A stretch of DNA of 64,000 bases from Paraburkholderia phenazinium (GCF_900100735.1 NZ_FNCJ01000009.1:1-64000), one strand, 5' to 3'. Positions 16,110-25,098 are shown, numbered from the stretch's first letter. A program made the numbers and translations. Notes: a model not told the origin generated them from the sequence alone.

Positions 16110-17581
16110 ATACGCTCGCGGAAATCGAAATCCTGCTGGTTGAAGATAGCCCGAGCGACGCGCTGCTGATCCGTGAGGCGCTCGCAGATGTGCAGGATTT
16201 CCGTCACCACCTGGTTCACACCGAACTCCTGTCGGATGCGTTTGCGCGCGCCGATACGACGCGCTTCGATGTTGTGCTGCTCGACCTCGGGTTGCCCGAC
16301 GCGCAGGGCCTTGATACGTTTAGAACCTTTCGCCAGCGGGCGCCCGAGCTACCGGTGCTTGTTCTCACCGGACTGGATGACATGTCGGTCGGCCTGTTGG
16401 CAATCCAGGAGGGAGCGCAGGATTTCCTCCCTAAACGGGAGATCCGCACGTCAGAGTTGGGCCGCGCAATCCGCTATGCAATCGAGCGGCATCGGGCCGC
16501 CATGGCGCTCAAGGAAAGTGAGGAGCGGTTTCAGCTCGCTATAAATGGCGCGACGGCAGGCCTTTGGGACTGGAATCCGCAAACGGGCGCAATATTTCTT
16601 TCGCCTCACTTCAAGGAAATCCTGGGGTATGACGGCGATAAGCAGCCGGATCAACCATCGGTTTTATTGGAGGCCGTTCATCCAGACGACATCGATCGGG
16701 TCAAACTCAGCCTCGCAGCGCATCTCGATCGCAAGCACCCCTACGATGTCGAATATCGGGTGCGCACCCGGTCTGGCGAGTTCCGGTGGATTCAGTCGCG
16801 TGGACAGGCTTTGTGGAACCGCGCCGGCGAAGCCTATCGAATGGTTGGCTGGATCATGGACGTGACGGACCGGAAACTGGCAGATGAAGCGCTGCGGGAG
16901 TCGCGCGAAGAACTGCAGCACCTCTCGGCGAATATCCAGGACGTTCGCGAGGAGGAAAAAGCCCGTATCGCGCGCGAGCTGCATGACGACCTGGGTCAGC
17001 AACTGATCGCGCTGAAAATGGAGGTCAGCAGAATCGAAGACCTCGCTGAAGCTCCCAAGATGGCATTGGCAGGTGCGGATCTGAGCAACATATACACGCT
17101 GATCGATCAGCTCCTCGGTTCCGTGCGAAAAATTGCTGCGGATTTGCGTCCCACCATGCTGGACGATCTCGGTCTGATTCCAGCAATCGAATGGTTTACC
17201 GACCAGTTCTCGGCGCGATTTGGTGTGCGTGTTATCCGCCACATCGCCGCAGACGACATTGACTTCAATCGCGACAGCGCCACTGCAGTGTTCCGGGTCG
17301 TCCAGGAGGCGATGACCAACGTCGCACGTCATTCGGATGCGACCGAAGTGACGCTCGAGATCACACGCGACGACCCGAACTGTATCGTGAGCATCGTAGA
17401 CAACGGTCGGGGCTGCGAGAGCGACAAACACCCGGCGCGGGATTCGTTCGGCCTGCTGGGCATGCGCGAACGTGTCGCAGGGCTGGCCGGCGACCTGCGG
17501 ATCCGGACCGCGCCAGATGAAGGCTTTGCGTTATCGGTCTCTTTGCCGCTTGCGGTGATCGAGCGCAAGGAGGGGAAGTGA
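16106..17581 (+). CDS. Receiver-PAS-HisKA_3 hybrid kinase
   Basis: The 491-residue protein has an N-terminal receiver (Asp60 in VVLLDLGLPD), a PAS/PAC unit (about residues 140-265, ending MDVTDRK), a HisKA_3 box with His293 (ARELHDDLGQQL) and a HATPase_c domain (VVQEAMTNVARHSDA, DNGRGCE, FGLLGMRERV). The ATG at 16106 overlaps the previous stop. HisKA_3 kinases phosphorylate NarL-type regulators, so the orphan regulator at 6906-7553 is a reasonable partner. The receiver at the front suggests it takes its signal by phosphotransfer from the kinase upstream. Confidence 0.92.
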   Translation: MNTLAEIEILLVEDSPSDALLIREALADVQDFRHHLVHTELLSDAFARADTTRFDVVLLDLGLPDAQGLDTFRTFRQRAPELPVLVLTGLDDMSVGLLAIQEGAQDFLPKREIRTSELGRAIRYAIERHRAAMALKESEERFQLAINGATAGLWDWNPQTGAIFLSPHFKEILGYDGDKQPDQPSVLLEAVHPDDIDRVKLSLAAHLDRKHPYDVEYRVRTRSGEFRWIQSRGQALWNRAGEAYRMVGWIMDVTDRKLADEALRESREELQHLSANIQDVREEEKARIARELHDDLGQQLIALKMEVSRIEDLAEAPKMALAGADLSNIYTLIDQLLGSVRKIAADLRPTMLDDLGLIPAIEWFTDQFSARFGVRVIRHIAADDIDFNRDSATAVFRVVQEAMTNVARHSDATEVTLEITRDDPNCIVSIVDNGRGCESDKHPARDSFGLLGMRERVAGLAGDLRIRTAPDEGFALSVSLPLAVIERKEGK

Positions 17582-18002
17582 CCGCCTCCGCTACAGCGCC
17601 ATCCCGAGTAGTTTCAAGATTTCCCGAAAAGCCTTGCTAGATAAGGATTTCCGGCGAATCGAAAGTCTCGTATTTTTGCGCAAAATCCCACACGATCGCC
17701 AAAATTTCCGGGTACTTTCCTGAGTATTTTTTGTTTTGGCGCCATTTCCGACGATGCCAGAGAGTCTTCTGCAGAGCGTGCGTTGGCGATCGACGCGTCA
17801 TCATCCTTGACGACGAGGTTACGGGAGAGATAATTACCATCCGGCACCTCCGGCTGCCCGCACATCGTCTCAAAGCTGATCCATATCAAACCGCTGCGTG
17901 GGTCTGAAGCCTAATCTCAAATTAATTGACGATATCCCCTAGCCGGGCGCTGCAATCAGCACGCGCACAATCCGACGAAGGCAACTGTTTGGGAGGTTCT
18001 CC
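17582..18002. other. Intergenic stretch with an FNR-like dyad
   Basis: No gene was found. The minus-strand frames near 17614-17889 have no ribosome binding site and a non-protein-like composition. It contains the FNR-like dyad listed at 17876-17889. Confidence 0.5.
17876..17889. promoter_or_regulatory. FNR/ANR-like box (9 of 10)
   Basis: CTGATCCATATCAA has one mismatch. A -10-like TAATCT at 17912-17917 gives a start site near 17924, about 41 bp from the box centre, ahead of the CBS-BON gene at 18003. Confidence 0.55.
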
Positions 18003-18692
18003 ATGCGTGCATCTGATGTAATGACCTGCAACGTTATATCCGTCACACCCGACATGACCGTGCGCGACGCAGCCAGAGTCTTTACGGACAACCACATAAG
18101 CGGCGCACCTGTTGTGGATGGCGAAGGCCGCCTCATCGGTATGATCAGCGAAGGCGATCTGCTTCGCCGCGTGGAGATCGGAACCGATACGCGCAAGCGA
18201 TCGTCCTGGTTCGATCTGTTCTCGGCTACTCACGACGCCATAGACTACATCAAGACACATGCGCTAAAAGTTGCGGACGTGATGAAGGCCGATGTTGTTT
18301 CGGTGGGGGCCGCCACGCCACTCAGCGAAGTTGCAAGCATACTGGAGACTCGGCATTTCAAACGCGTGCCGGTGACGGAAGCGGGACGGATCGTCGGGAT
18401 CGTCAGCCGCGCCAATCTCGTTCAGGCATTGGCCAGCATCTCCGACGAGCGAGTGCCGGATGCTGCACTCTCTGACAGCGATATCCGCGCCATGCTGATG
18501 GGCGAACTGGCCGGCCGGAATTGGGCGTTCGCCGGGCGCAACCTGGTTGTCACGGATGGGGTGGTTCATCTATGGGGCACCTTTCACTCGATGGAAGCAG
18601 TGCAGGCCGTTCGCGTGGCGGCGGAGGGGATTCCGGGCGTCAAACGGGTGGAAGATCATACTGAACCCTATCCGGTGATGCCCGGCATATAG
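18003..18692 (+). CDS. CBS-pair protein with C-terminal BON domain
   Basis: The 229-residue paralogue of the 1065-1766 gene has the same plan: MRASDVMT start, CBS1 (about 1-60, SGAPVVDGEGRLIGMISEGD), CBS2 (about 90-145, KRVPVTEAGRIVGIVSRANL) and a BON-like end (about 160-225, VVTDGVVHLWGTF). GGGAGG precedes the ATG. Both copies carry a variable linker after CBS1 (SSWFDLFSATHDAIDYI here). The FNR-like dyad upstream suggests oxygen control. Confidence 0.9.
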   Translation: MRASDVMTCNVISVTPDMTVRDAARVFTDNHISGAPVVDGEGRLIGMISEGDLLRRVEIGTDTRKRSSWFDLFSATHDAIDYIKTHALKVADVMKADVVSVGAATPLSEVASILETRHFKRVPVTEAGRIVGIVSRANLVQALASISDERVPDAALSDSDIRAMLMGELAGRNWAFAGRNLVVTDGVVHLWGTFHSMEAVQAVRVAAEGIPGVKRVEDHTEPYPVMPGI

Positions 18693-18728
18693 GCGCTGGG
18701 TGGCATGACATAAGGGGGAGACGACCCT

Positions 18729-18842
18729 TTGCTCACTCTTACTGCGTCGGAGACTTACGAAGACGACAGGCTCGTCGTCTCGGTTGAACTGACGCTGAAT
18801 AAAACGCCCTTGGGTAGGGAGCAGGTCAACGAACTACGATGA
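18729..18842 (+). CDS. Possible 37-residue protein
   Basis: A TTG-initiated frame behind GGGGGAG encodes a charged peptide (LTLTASETYEDDRLVVSVEL then a short tail ending REQVNELR). Its composition is protein-like and it lies between the CBS-BON gene and the next small gene. Evidence is limited to composition and the ribosome binding site. Confidence 0.3.
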   Translation: MLTLTASETYEDDRLVVSVELTLNKTPLGREQVNELR

Positions 18843-18866
18843 TAATCGCAACGGAAAAAGGACACC

Positions 18867-19142
18867 ATGGATATCGAGATCTGCGCCGATGGCACAGTCA
18901 ATTTCTACGCGGCACAACAGCATTGGAACGCCAGTCAGAATGGCAAAGACAAGAGCGTACTCGAAACCGCCAATTTTGCGGGGCAGCGTCTGATGGCAAT
19001 GACAGACGACGCGGGCGGGTTTGACCTACACTACCTGGGTTTCAAGACGGCTGGCTTTGCGACGATGGAAGCGGCGCATCGCGCGGCGCCGGAATTCGCG
19101 CGGCGAGTACTGACACGCATGAGCGCAATGGTCGCGGACTGA
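18867..19142 (+). CDS. Small hypothetical protein
   Basis: The 91-residue soluble protein has a start preceded by AAGGACACC. It reads as short strands followed by a C-terminal helix (MEAAHRAAPEFARRVLTRMSAM). It follows the CBS-BON gene on the same strand and may be co-transcribed. No family recognised. Confidence 0.6.
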   Translation: MDIEICADGTVNFYAAQQHWNASQNGKDKSVLETANFAGQRLMAMTDDAGGFDLHYLGFKTAGFATMEAAHRAAPEFARRVLTRMSAMVAD

Positions 19143-19367
19143 TCGAACAGGAAATCAATGTAAAGCTAAGCTCTTAAGAAGGTGGTTTTGCTTGTCGGTA
19201 CGCCACCATACCGGTAACTCACCGTACGCGCACTCATGCTGCAGCGCAACAAGCGTTCTGTGGCATTGGACAGATTAGGACAGAAGCGGCCGTTCACGAA
19301 TCGTTTCGGAACGGTGCAAAGGGGCCGATAGCGGGCGGACAGACAATGGGCGAGCGTACCCGCGCAT

Positions 19368-19463
19368 TCAATCGGCGTTCTTCCAGATGACATACGCGAC
19401 TGCAAGCGCGCCTACAGCGACCAACGCAATGAAGCCGCATCCGACCGCAAGCAATGTGACCAT
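19368..19463 (-). CDS. 31-residue single-helix membrane peptide
   Basis: The peptide MVTLLAVGCGFIALVAVGAL continues AVAYVIWKNAD and is one transmembrane helix with a short charged end. AGGAG lies six bases ahead of the ATG at 19463. Very short membrane peptides often tune a larger membrane complex; its partner is unknown. Confidence 0.6.
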   Translation of the reverse strand: MVTLLAVGCGFIALVAVGALAVAYVIWKNAD

Positions 19464-19529
19464 CGTCGTCTCCTGGGAGCAGTTGTTGTGGCCTGCAACG
19501 GGGCCGTCAGGTCAGGCAAGGTGCGTGAG

Positions 19530-19556
19530 AAAAAAGAGCCCGAAAGAACCGGGCTC
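19530..19556 (-). terminator. Rho-independent terminator (minus strand)
   Basis: On the minus strand GAGCCCG pairs with CGGGCTC around a 7-base loop, followed by a run of six T. It lies about 75 bp after the stop of the gene at 19632-19916 and ends that transcript. Confidence 0.8.
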
Positions 19557-19631
19557 AGCACGCTAATTCTCAAGGCTCTCCCACCTCACACATACGTTAT
19601 CCCGCAGCCTTGCGAGCTCAATTGTGCTGAA

Positions 19632-19916
19632 TCAAGGAAACGTAGCCTGGTAGGGATCGGCGATGTGCTGCAGCAGGCTGTCGCGGCATTCACTCTTGAT
19701 CTGCCACGCGACCTCTTCAATGAACGCGTTGCCGCGAAACGGCGTAACCACTGCATCAATCCGCGAATTGAACTCGCGAATCGCTGCCTCAATGCTAGCC
19801 GGGTTGTCGCGATCAAAGCTGAGTGCGATCGTGACCTGCCGCAGCGCGTCGAGCGCATCGGCGGCGAGATCGTCAGGCTCGCCGTAGCTACCCTGCCCGG
19901 TGGGATCATCGGTCAT
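19632..19916 (-). CDS. Hypothetical protein, 94 residues
   Basis: A strong AGGAGG precedes the ATG at 19916 and a terminator follows, so this is a well-delimited single gene. The product is acidic and largely helical (DDLAADALDALRQVTIALSF, IEAAIREFNSRIDAVV) with one Cys (KSECRDS). No family recognised; the position suggests a stress-island accessory protein. Confidence 0.7.
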   Translation of the reverse strand: MTDDPTGQGSYGEPDDLAADALDALRQVTIALSFDRDNPASIEAAIREFNSRIDAVVTPFRGNAFIEEVAWQIKSECRDSLLQHIADPYQATFP

Positions 19917-20827
19917 CGCGGTCCCTCCTCCTATACGTGATGAAGGAGATTATCAGACACATCCATGATCTGTGACACGTGGTGGGGCGTGACCGACGGG
20001 AAGCAGCGGAGGACGTGTAGGAACTGCTTTTTCATCGCTGGAGGCGAGCTCGCCATTCCGATCAATCGAGTCTGGTAAGTCGGGCCCGCGCCAACGTAAC
20101 GTCTCGAGCGCAAAAAAGCCCCTCGCCGCCGCAGGTTTCAGCCATCCTCATCGCCTTTATTGTCGCGGCAACCCCAAGTATATTCAGGACGCGCTGCAGG
20201 GGCGTAGGCCAATACCTGAAGCCTCATTTCGCCCCCCCCCTCCGAGCATGCGGCTCAGGAAGTGTGTGGCGCCCATCCAGTGCTTGAGTGTACCGAAGAC
20301 ATGCTCACCCGTACTTCCTGGGATGGTCATCGCATCTGGCTTCCGAGCTGACGCTGCATGGATTCCAGTATATGTTCGTGCTCCCATCGTCGGACGCGGC
20401 GATAGTCGCTGGGCGAACATCGCTCCTTGCGAGGCGAAACGCGGATCAGGTACCGCGGCCGCTCGTTGCTGCGACACGCCACATCGGGCTCAACGCGCCA
20501 ACACGATGAGCCGTCTGCGGTAGCGCTTCACCTGGCCATTGTAGATCCTCGGCGGCCTGCTGCAGGAACGCCGCGTACTTGCCCGGCGAAACGGCCAGAT
20601 GAAGTCCCAAATCCATCCATGCGAGCACCAGAGAACATGGCGAAAGGCCCCCGCCGCGACCGCCAGCGCCGCCCGGGCTGCACGATCCAGACACTTATAT
20701 TTCTGATCCGCTGAGGCTCGTGTGCCTGCGCATTCGGTAACCATTGACGTGGGATCGGACCCATGCAAGGCCGTTTGCACCTGCACCGTCGGCGCGCAGG
20801 GAACCGCAGGTGGAAGGTCTGCTTTCA
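19917..20827. other. Decayed stretch with a transposase scrap
   Basis: No intact gene was found. The only recognisable item is the IS1182-type transposase fragment at 20217-20318. A run of nine C (20232-20240) is a likely indel site. The rest (20319-20827) gives only low-quality frames on both strands. Confidence 0.5.
20217..20318 (-). pseudogene. IS1182/IS5-type transposase C-terminal scrap
   Basis: The minus strand encodes GEHVFGTLKHWMGATHFLSR, very close to the conserved VEHPFGTIKHWMG..HFL block around the catalytic Glu of IS1182/IS5-type transposases. Sequence on both sides is not transposase, so this is a small remnant. Confidence 0.65.
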
Positions 20828-21571
20828 TCACATATGCATGCCGCCGTTGATCGCGAGATCCGCTCCGGTGATAAAAGCAGCGTCGTCGGAACACAGGAAA
20901 CCCACCAGCGCTGCGATTTCAGCGGGTTGACCGAGCCGGCCGACAGGAATCTGCGGCAAGATGCGGGTTTCCAAAATCTCTTTCGGTACGGCAGCGGTCA
21001 TGGAGGTCGCAAGATAGCCCGGCGAAACCGTATTGACCGTCACACTGTGTTTCGCCACTTCGAGCGCAAGCGCCTTTGTAAAGCCATGAATGCCGGACTT
21101 TGCAGCCGAGTAGTTGGTCTGCCCGAAAGCGCCGCGCGAGCCGTTCACCGAGCCGATGTTGACGACCCGCCCGAAACCCCGTCCGACCATCCCGCCGATA
21201 AAAGGCTTGGTCATATTGAAGAGCGCGTCGAGATCGGTACGTAGTACCGCATCCCAATCGCTCTTGGTCATCTTCGCAAAGGACGAATCGCGCGTGATGC
21301 CCGCATTGTTGACCAAGACGTCGACGGCACCAAATTCATCCAGCACGCGGTGCGCGCAGCGGTCGCACGAGTCAAAATCGGCGACGTCGGCCTCGAAGGC
21401 CTGAAAGCGGCGCCCTGCTTCGCGCTCGTGCATGATCCAAGTCGCGACGTGGTCGTTGCGAGGCGAATGCGAGACGGCGACGATCATGCCGGCATCGTGC
21501 AGCCGGCGGCTGATGGCGGCTCCCAGCCCGCCCATGCCGCCCGTCACAAAGGCAACGCGTTTTTGGGTCAT
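20828..21571 (-). CDS. phaB: Acetoacetyl-CoA reductase (PhaB type)
   Basis: This 247-residue SDR begins at 21571 (MTQKRVAFVTGGMGGLG); the longer frame to 21748 runs into the phasin gene. Features include the TGGxGGLG cofactor loop, NNAGIT, and the catalytic Ser-Tyr-Lys in NIGSVNGSRGAFGQTNYSAAK, ending in the PhaB-type TGADLAINGGMHM. It reduces acetoacetyl-CoA to (R)-3-hydroxybutyryl-CoA with NADPH for polyhydroxybutyrate. It follows the phasin gene by one base. Under low oxygen, PHB synthesis acts as an electron sink, fitting the FNR-like site upstream of the pair. No phaA or phaC is nearby. Confidence 0.93.
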   Translation of the reverse strand: MTQKRVAFVTGGMGGLGAAISRRLHDAGMIVAVSHSPRNDHVATWIMHEREAGRRFQAFEADVADFDSCDRCAHRVLDEFGAVDVLVNNAGITRDSSFAKMTKSDWDAVLRTDLDALFNMTKPFIGGMVGRGFGRVVNIGSVNGSRGAFGQTNYSAAKSGIHGFTKALALEVAKHSVTVNTVSPGYLATSMTAAVPKEILETRILPQIPVGRLGQPAEIAALVGFLCSDDAAFITGADLAINGGMHM

Positions 21572-21572
21572 G

Positions 21573-22121
21573 TCACTCTCCCCGTACAAGACGTGTGCGA
21601 ACACCGGCCGCGGCTGCGCCGACAGGCTGCGGAGCATGTGGTCGCGAACCCTCTGGTTGTGGAGCAGCCTGCACAAACGCCCAGCTGTCCGGCCCCGTTG
21701 AGACCATCTGTTCGAGGTGCTGCAGCCATTCACGCAGGGGTGCGCCACTTCCGCTCACATCTGCGGCCTTTTTCCACTGATCGGCCCAAGCTGACTGCCA
21801 GTTGTTTAGCGCGTCGCGCACGGCTTCGCCGAATGCACCGCGATTGCGCACCGCGAGCCCCACGCTCTGCTGCCAGATATTCGAAGTGGTGGCAAGATAG
21901 TCACTCAGCACCGCCTGGAAGCTCGCCTGGCATTCGTTCCAGTCCTTCGCGATGGCGGCCGACTCACGCGTGCGCCGCAGCGCGTCGCCATAGCGCTCGA
22001 TGCGGAGCTTTTCGAGCGCACACGCGTGCTGACGCCATTCCTGCGCCGACGTGAGCATGCGCAACGCGATGTCAAGATTCGCAAGGTACATTTCAAATGG
22101 AGTGCGGAATTCGGGCGCCAT
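21573..22121 (-). CDS. Phasin (PHB granule-associated protein)
   Basis: GAAGGAGG ahead of the ATG at 22121 fixes the start. The 182-residue product is rich in helix, with repeated Trp/Ala/Gln segments (LRMLTSAQEWRQHACALEKL, DYLATTSNIWQQSVGLA) and a Pro/Ala-rich tail, typical of Phasin_2-type proteins that coat PHB granules. It is directly upstream of phaB in one transcript. An FNR-like dyad with -10-like TACAGT lies about 120 bp upstream. Confidence 0.85.
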   Translation of the reverse strand: MAPEFRTPFEMYLANLDIALRMLTSAQEWRQHACALEKLRIERYGDALRRTRESAAIAKDWNECQASFQAVLSDYLATTSNIWQQSVGLAVRNRGAFGEAVRDALNNWQSAWADQWKKAADVSGSGAPLREWLQHLEQMVSTGPDSWAFVQAAPQPEGSRPHAPQPVGAAAAGVRTRLVRGE

Positions 22122-22240
22122 GAACACCTCCTTCTGGAGTACGCAAGTGTAAAGATGTCACCCATGCGCTGCGGTGAGTCGCCGGGGATAGCCGTTGCTA
22201 ACTAGTCAGAGTCACTGTAGGTGATCAGTGCGTGGACGGA

Positions 22241-22254
22241 TTGACCTGCATCAA
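22241..22254. promoter_or_regulatory. FNR/ANR-like box (9 of 10)
   Basis: TTGACCTGCATCAA has one mismatch and shares CTGCATCAA with the perfect site at 4978. It lies about 41 bp from a start site near 22206 for the phasin-phaB pair. The mobile DNA begins about 90 bp further on, so the promoter was spared. Confidence 0.6.
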
Positions 22255-22343
22255 CCCCATCATCGCCGTGTGGCACGTGAAGATGAGCTTAAGCGGGCTA
22301 TGGAAACGGCGATAACAATGAGGCGATAACGTTGTATCTGGCG

Positions 22344-22988
22344 GGTTCTGTCGCGATAAGGACGAAGGTCGACAGACGTCCCTGGGATCCCCAGAATTCC
22401 TTAGAAAGCCAACGAATAGAATTGCTCTGCAGCTGTCTGATTCTTGCGAGTCGACTTCATTTGCCCTTTTCGGATCATATGCATTACTTCGATGCCGCCG
22501 AGCACTATCCTCGCACATCGAAAATTCTTGAAGCCCATCATCGAGCGAGTTCGCCGTTTGATCGCTCGGTGGTCCTGCTCGACGATGTTGTTCAGGTACT
22601 TACTTTGACGAACCTTGATCGGCTCCTCGCGTTCGGCGTTGATGTCTTTCAAGGCGGCCAGATTCGCGCCGCTCTTGTCGATCGTCACAGTCTCGGGTGC
22701 GCCGTTCTGATCGATCGCCTTCTCGAAGTAGCGGCGGGCCGCAGCCTTGTCCCGCTTGGCTCGCAGCAGGAAGTCAATGGTGCCGCCCGCCTTGTCGACG
22801 GCCCGGTACAGGTACTTCCACTCCTTGCCGATCTTCACATAGGTCTCGTCCATCCGCCAACCGGCCGCTTGCGGCACCGAAACGCCTTCTCCAGCCGCGG
22901 CAACATTTTCAGCGCCCAGCGATGCACCGTCGAGTGGTCGACCGACAGCCCGCGCTCCGCCATTATCTCTTCAAGATGCCGAAGGCTG
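22344..22988 (-). pseudogene. IS6-family transposase remnant, frameshifted and 5' truncated
   Basis: The C-terminal part (22401 to about 22877) carries the IS6 DDE core: WRMDETYVKIGKEWKYLYRA, TIDKSGAN and NNIVEQDHRAIK. The N-terminal part (SLRHLEEIMAERGLSVDHST, KRPVGGW) lies in another frame, so there is a frameshift near 22860. The first roughly 30 residues are missing where the IS3 element starts. The left end GGTTCTGTCGC at 22344 fits an IS6-type inverted repeat. It cannot make an active transposase. Confidence 0.8.
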
Positions 22989-23055
22989 TGATGGTCTAAT
23001 TTCCTCGGACAGGTCGATAGGAGGACAATCCTGAATCGACGAGGAAAAACAATAG

Positions 23056-23352
23056 ATGACAAGAAGGCGCCGACAATTTGACGCCAGCTTCAAACTGGAA
23101 GTGGTACGGATGGTACGAGACCAGGGGTTATCGGTCAGCGAAGTCAGCCGGTCGATGGACCTGGTTGAGACAGCCGTGCGGCGCTGGGTGGCGCAGTACG
23201 ATGCGGAACGCGCAGGCGGCCCCGGCGAGGGCAAGCCGCTGACAGCTGAACAGCAGCGCATCCGGCAACTTGAAGCAGAGAACCGGCAATTGCGAGAGGA
23301 CAACGCGCTGCTAAAAAAAGCGTCGGCCTTCTTTGCCCGGGAACTGAAGTGA
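23056..23352 (+). CDS. IS3-family OrfA
   Basis: This 98-residue HTH protein (RRRQFDASFKLEVVRMVRDQ, SVSEVSRSMDL) has a leucine-zipper end (RQLEAENRQLREDNALLKKA). In IS3 elements OrfA binds the inverted repeats and fuses to OrfB by -1 frameshifting. The orfB start overlaps its last codons, and an A-rich run (CTAAAAAAAG) near 23310 is a possible slippery site. It is intact but has no functional OrfB partner here. Confidence 0.9.
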   Translation: MTRRRRQFDASFKLEVVRMVRDQGLSVSEVSRSMDLVETAVRRWVAQYDAERAGGPGEGKPLTAEQQRIRQLEAENRQLREDNALLKKASAFFARELK

Positions 23353-23848
23353 CTTACCGCGTGGTGACTCACTTGCAACAGGAGGCCGTATCGGTCAGTC
23401 ACGCCTGCCGGCTTTTGCAGGTGAGCCGCTCTGGCTACTATGCGCACCGGCGTGCAAAGCCGAGCGCAAAGAGTCTGCAGGAACGAACGCACGTCAAGGC
23501 AGCATTCACTGCCAGCGGCGCGGGCTATGGAAGCCGGCGTGTGATGCATGCGCTGCGGGAGCAAGGGCTACGTATTGGTCGTTACCGGGTGCGTACGCTG
23601 ATGCGCGAAGCGGGCCTGCGCACGAGCTGGAAGCGCAAGTTCGTCTCGACGACCGACAGCAGGCATACGCTACCCGTGGCAGAGAACGTGCTCGACCGGC
23701 AGTTTGACGTGGGCGAACCCAATCGCGCGTGGGTTTCGGACATCACGTATAGTACGCCCAGCCAGCGTAGCCCGCCCGTATGGGGGTAAAGCTGCTTGAG
23801 CATGTTTGGAATGCAGGACTCCGGAGGAGTTGGCGTTGCAGTACCGGG

Positions 23849-23965
23849 GTATGCCCTTCCTCTGCTGCGAGAGGAAGTGAGCCGAAGCGGCGGTGACTTG
23901 CCGACACTGGCAAGGTGACGAAGTCCGTGGGAAACGGAGCTTGAGGCGAAGCGGTTACGCCAAGA
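23849..23965 (+). repeat. 117-bp direct repeat of intron domain I, left copy
   Basis: Identical to 28439-28555 (offset 4,590 bp). It ends exactly where the IS6 element begins, and upstream it continues into intron nucleotides 1-97. Confidence 0.95.
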
Positions 23966-24807
23966 GGCTCTGGTGCAAATAAGGTCGGAGAATCGGTTAG
24001 AGTTGTCGGAGCAAAACGAGCCGATGACCTGCGATGAGCAAGCTGAAAAGTCTGGAGGAGCTGTTCGGTGGACGCCATTTTGATCGGGAGATCATCATTC
24101 TGTGCGTTCGCTGGTACCTGCGCTACAAGCTCAGCCTACGCGATCTGGTAGAGATGATGGCCGAACGGGGTTTGTCGCTTGCTCACACGACGATCCTGCG
24201 CTGGGTGAGGCGCTATACGCCCGAGTTCGTCAAACGCTGGAACCGCTTTGCCGCACCTGCAGGTCGATCGTGGCGTGTCGATGAAACCTACCTGAAAATT
24301 CGTGGCAAGTGGGTCTACCTCTACCGTGCGGTGGATCGGGCCGGCCAGACCGTGGACTTCTTGCTCAGGGCGAGGCGCGACGTGGCCGCGGCCAAAGCCT
24401 TCTTCAGCAAGGCCCTCAGGCATCAGGGCCAGTCGCCGGAGACCATCACGCTCGATGGTTATGCTGCCTCACACCGCGCGGTGCGCGAGATGAAGGCCGA
24501 TGGTCTGCTGCCTGCAGACACGAAGGTCCGGCCCTCAAAATATCTGAACAACGTGATCGAGCAGGACCATCGCCACATCAAATCCAGAACGAGCGTGATG
24601 CTAGGATTCAAACGGTTCAGGAGTGCCGCGACCACGATTTCAGGCATCGAGTTGATGCATCGCATTCGCAAGGGCCAATTCGCTCTCGCGAAGCTCGGCC
24701 TCAAGAGTGCCGCTGCACCCGCCGTATGGAATGCGGTGCTATTCGATCAATAAGGTATCCTGCATATATGAAACTTCTGGACCTGCTTTCCTATTTGCAC
24801 CAGAACC
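23966..24807 (+). mobile_element. IS6-family insertion sequence
   Basis: Left end GGCTCTGGTGCAAATAAGG and right end (reverse complement) GGTTCTGGTGCAAATAGG form nearly perfect inverted repeats around one transposase gene, 842 bp in all, the usual IS6 size. The flanking 8-mers (CGCCAAGA and TTGGAAGG) do not match, so it did not arrive here by simple insertion. Confidence 0.88.
24034..24753 (+). CDS. IS6-family transposase
   Basis: The full-length 239-residue transposase has an N-terminal HTH region (LSLRDLVEMMAERGLSLAHT), then the DDE core: Asp in WRVDETYLKI, Asp in TLDGYAAS and Glu in NNVIEQDHRHIK. IS6 transposases work by replicative cointegrate formation. Distinct in sequence from the decayed IS6 copy at 22344. 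Confidence 0.93.
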   Translation: MSKLKSLEELFGGRHFDREIIILCVRWYLRYKLSLRDLVEMMAERGLSLAHTTILRWVRRYTPEFVKRWNRFAAPAGRSWRVDETYLKIRGKWVYLYRAVDRAGQTVDFLLRARRDVAAAKAFFSKALRHQGQSPETITLDGYAASHRAVREMKADGLLPADTKVRPSKYLNNVIEQDHRHIKSRTSVMLGFKRFRSAATTISGIELMHRIRKGQFALAKLGLKSAAAPAVWNAVLFDQ

Positions 24808-25098
24808 TTGGAAGGGGGCATGTGCTCGAAATGGGGCAATTGATCGCAGGTCCGCTCGCAGGCTAGCGAAATGATGAAGGACACCATGTCAACTTCGACA
24901 ATACCATCCGACGGCGATTCAGTCGATCCGACTTCGATCTTGCGGTCACCCGTCAAACCGGCGAATATTCCTCGGGCCGAGCAACACAGGGAAGGCACCG
25001 AGTCTGAAGATTGGATGGACGCGGTCTTATCGGGCCAGAGGGATACGCACGGCCCAGCGCGAACCGCAACCGCCGTCGATCCTATTCCGGTCACAGGT

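Noticed and set aside
17614..17889. Minus-strand 91-residue frame
   Set aside because: No ribosome binding site, odd composition, and it overlaps a probable promoter with an FNR-like dyad.
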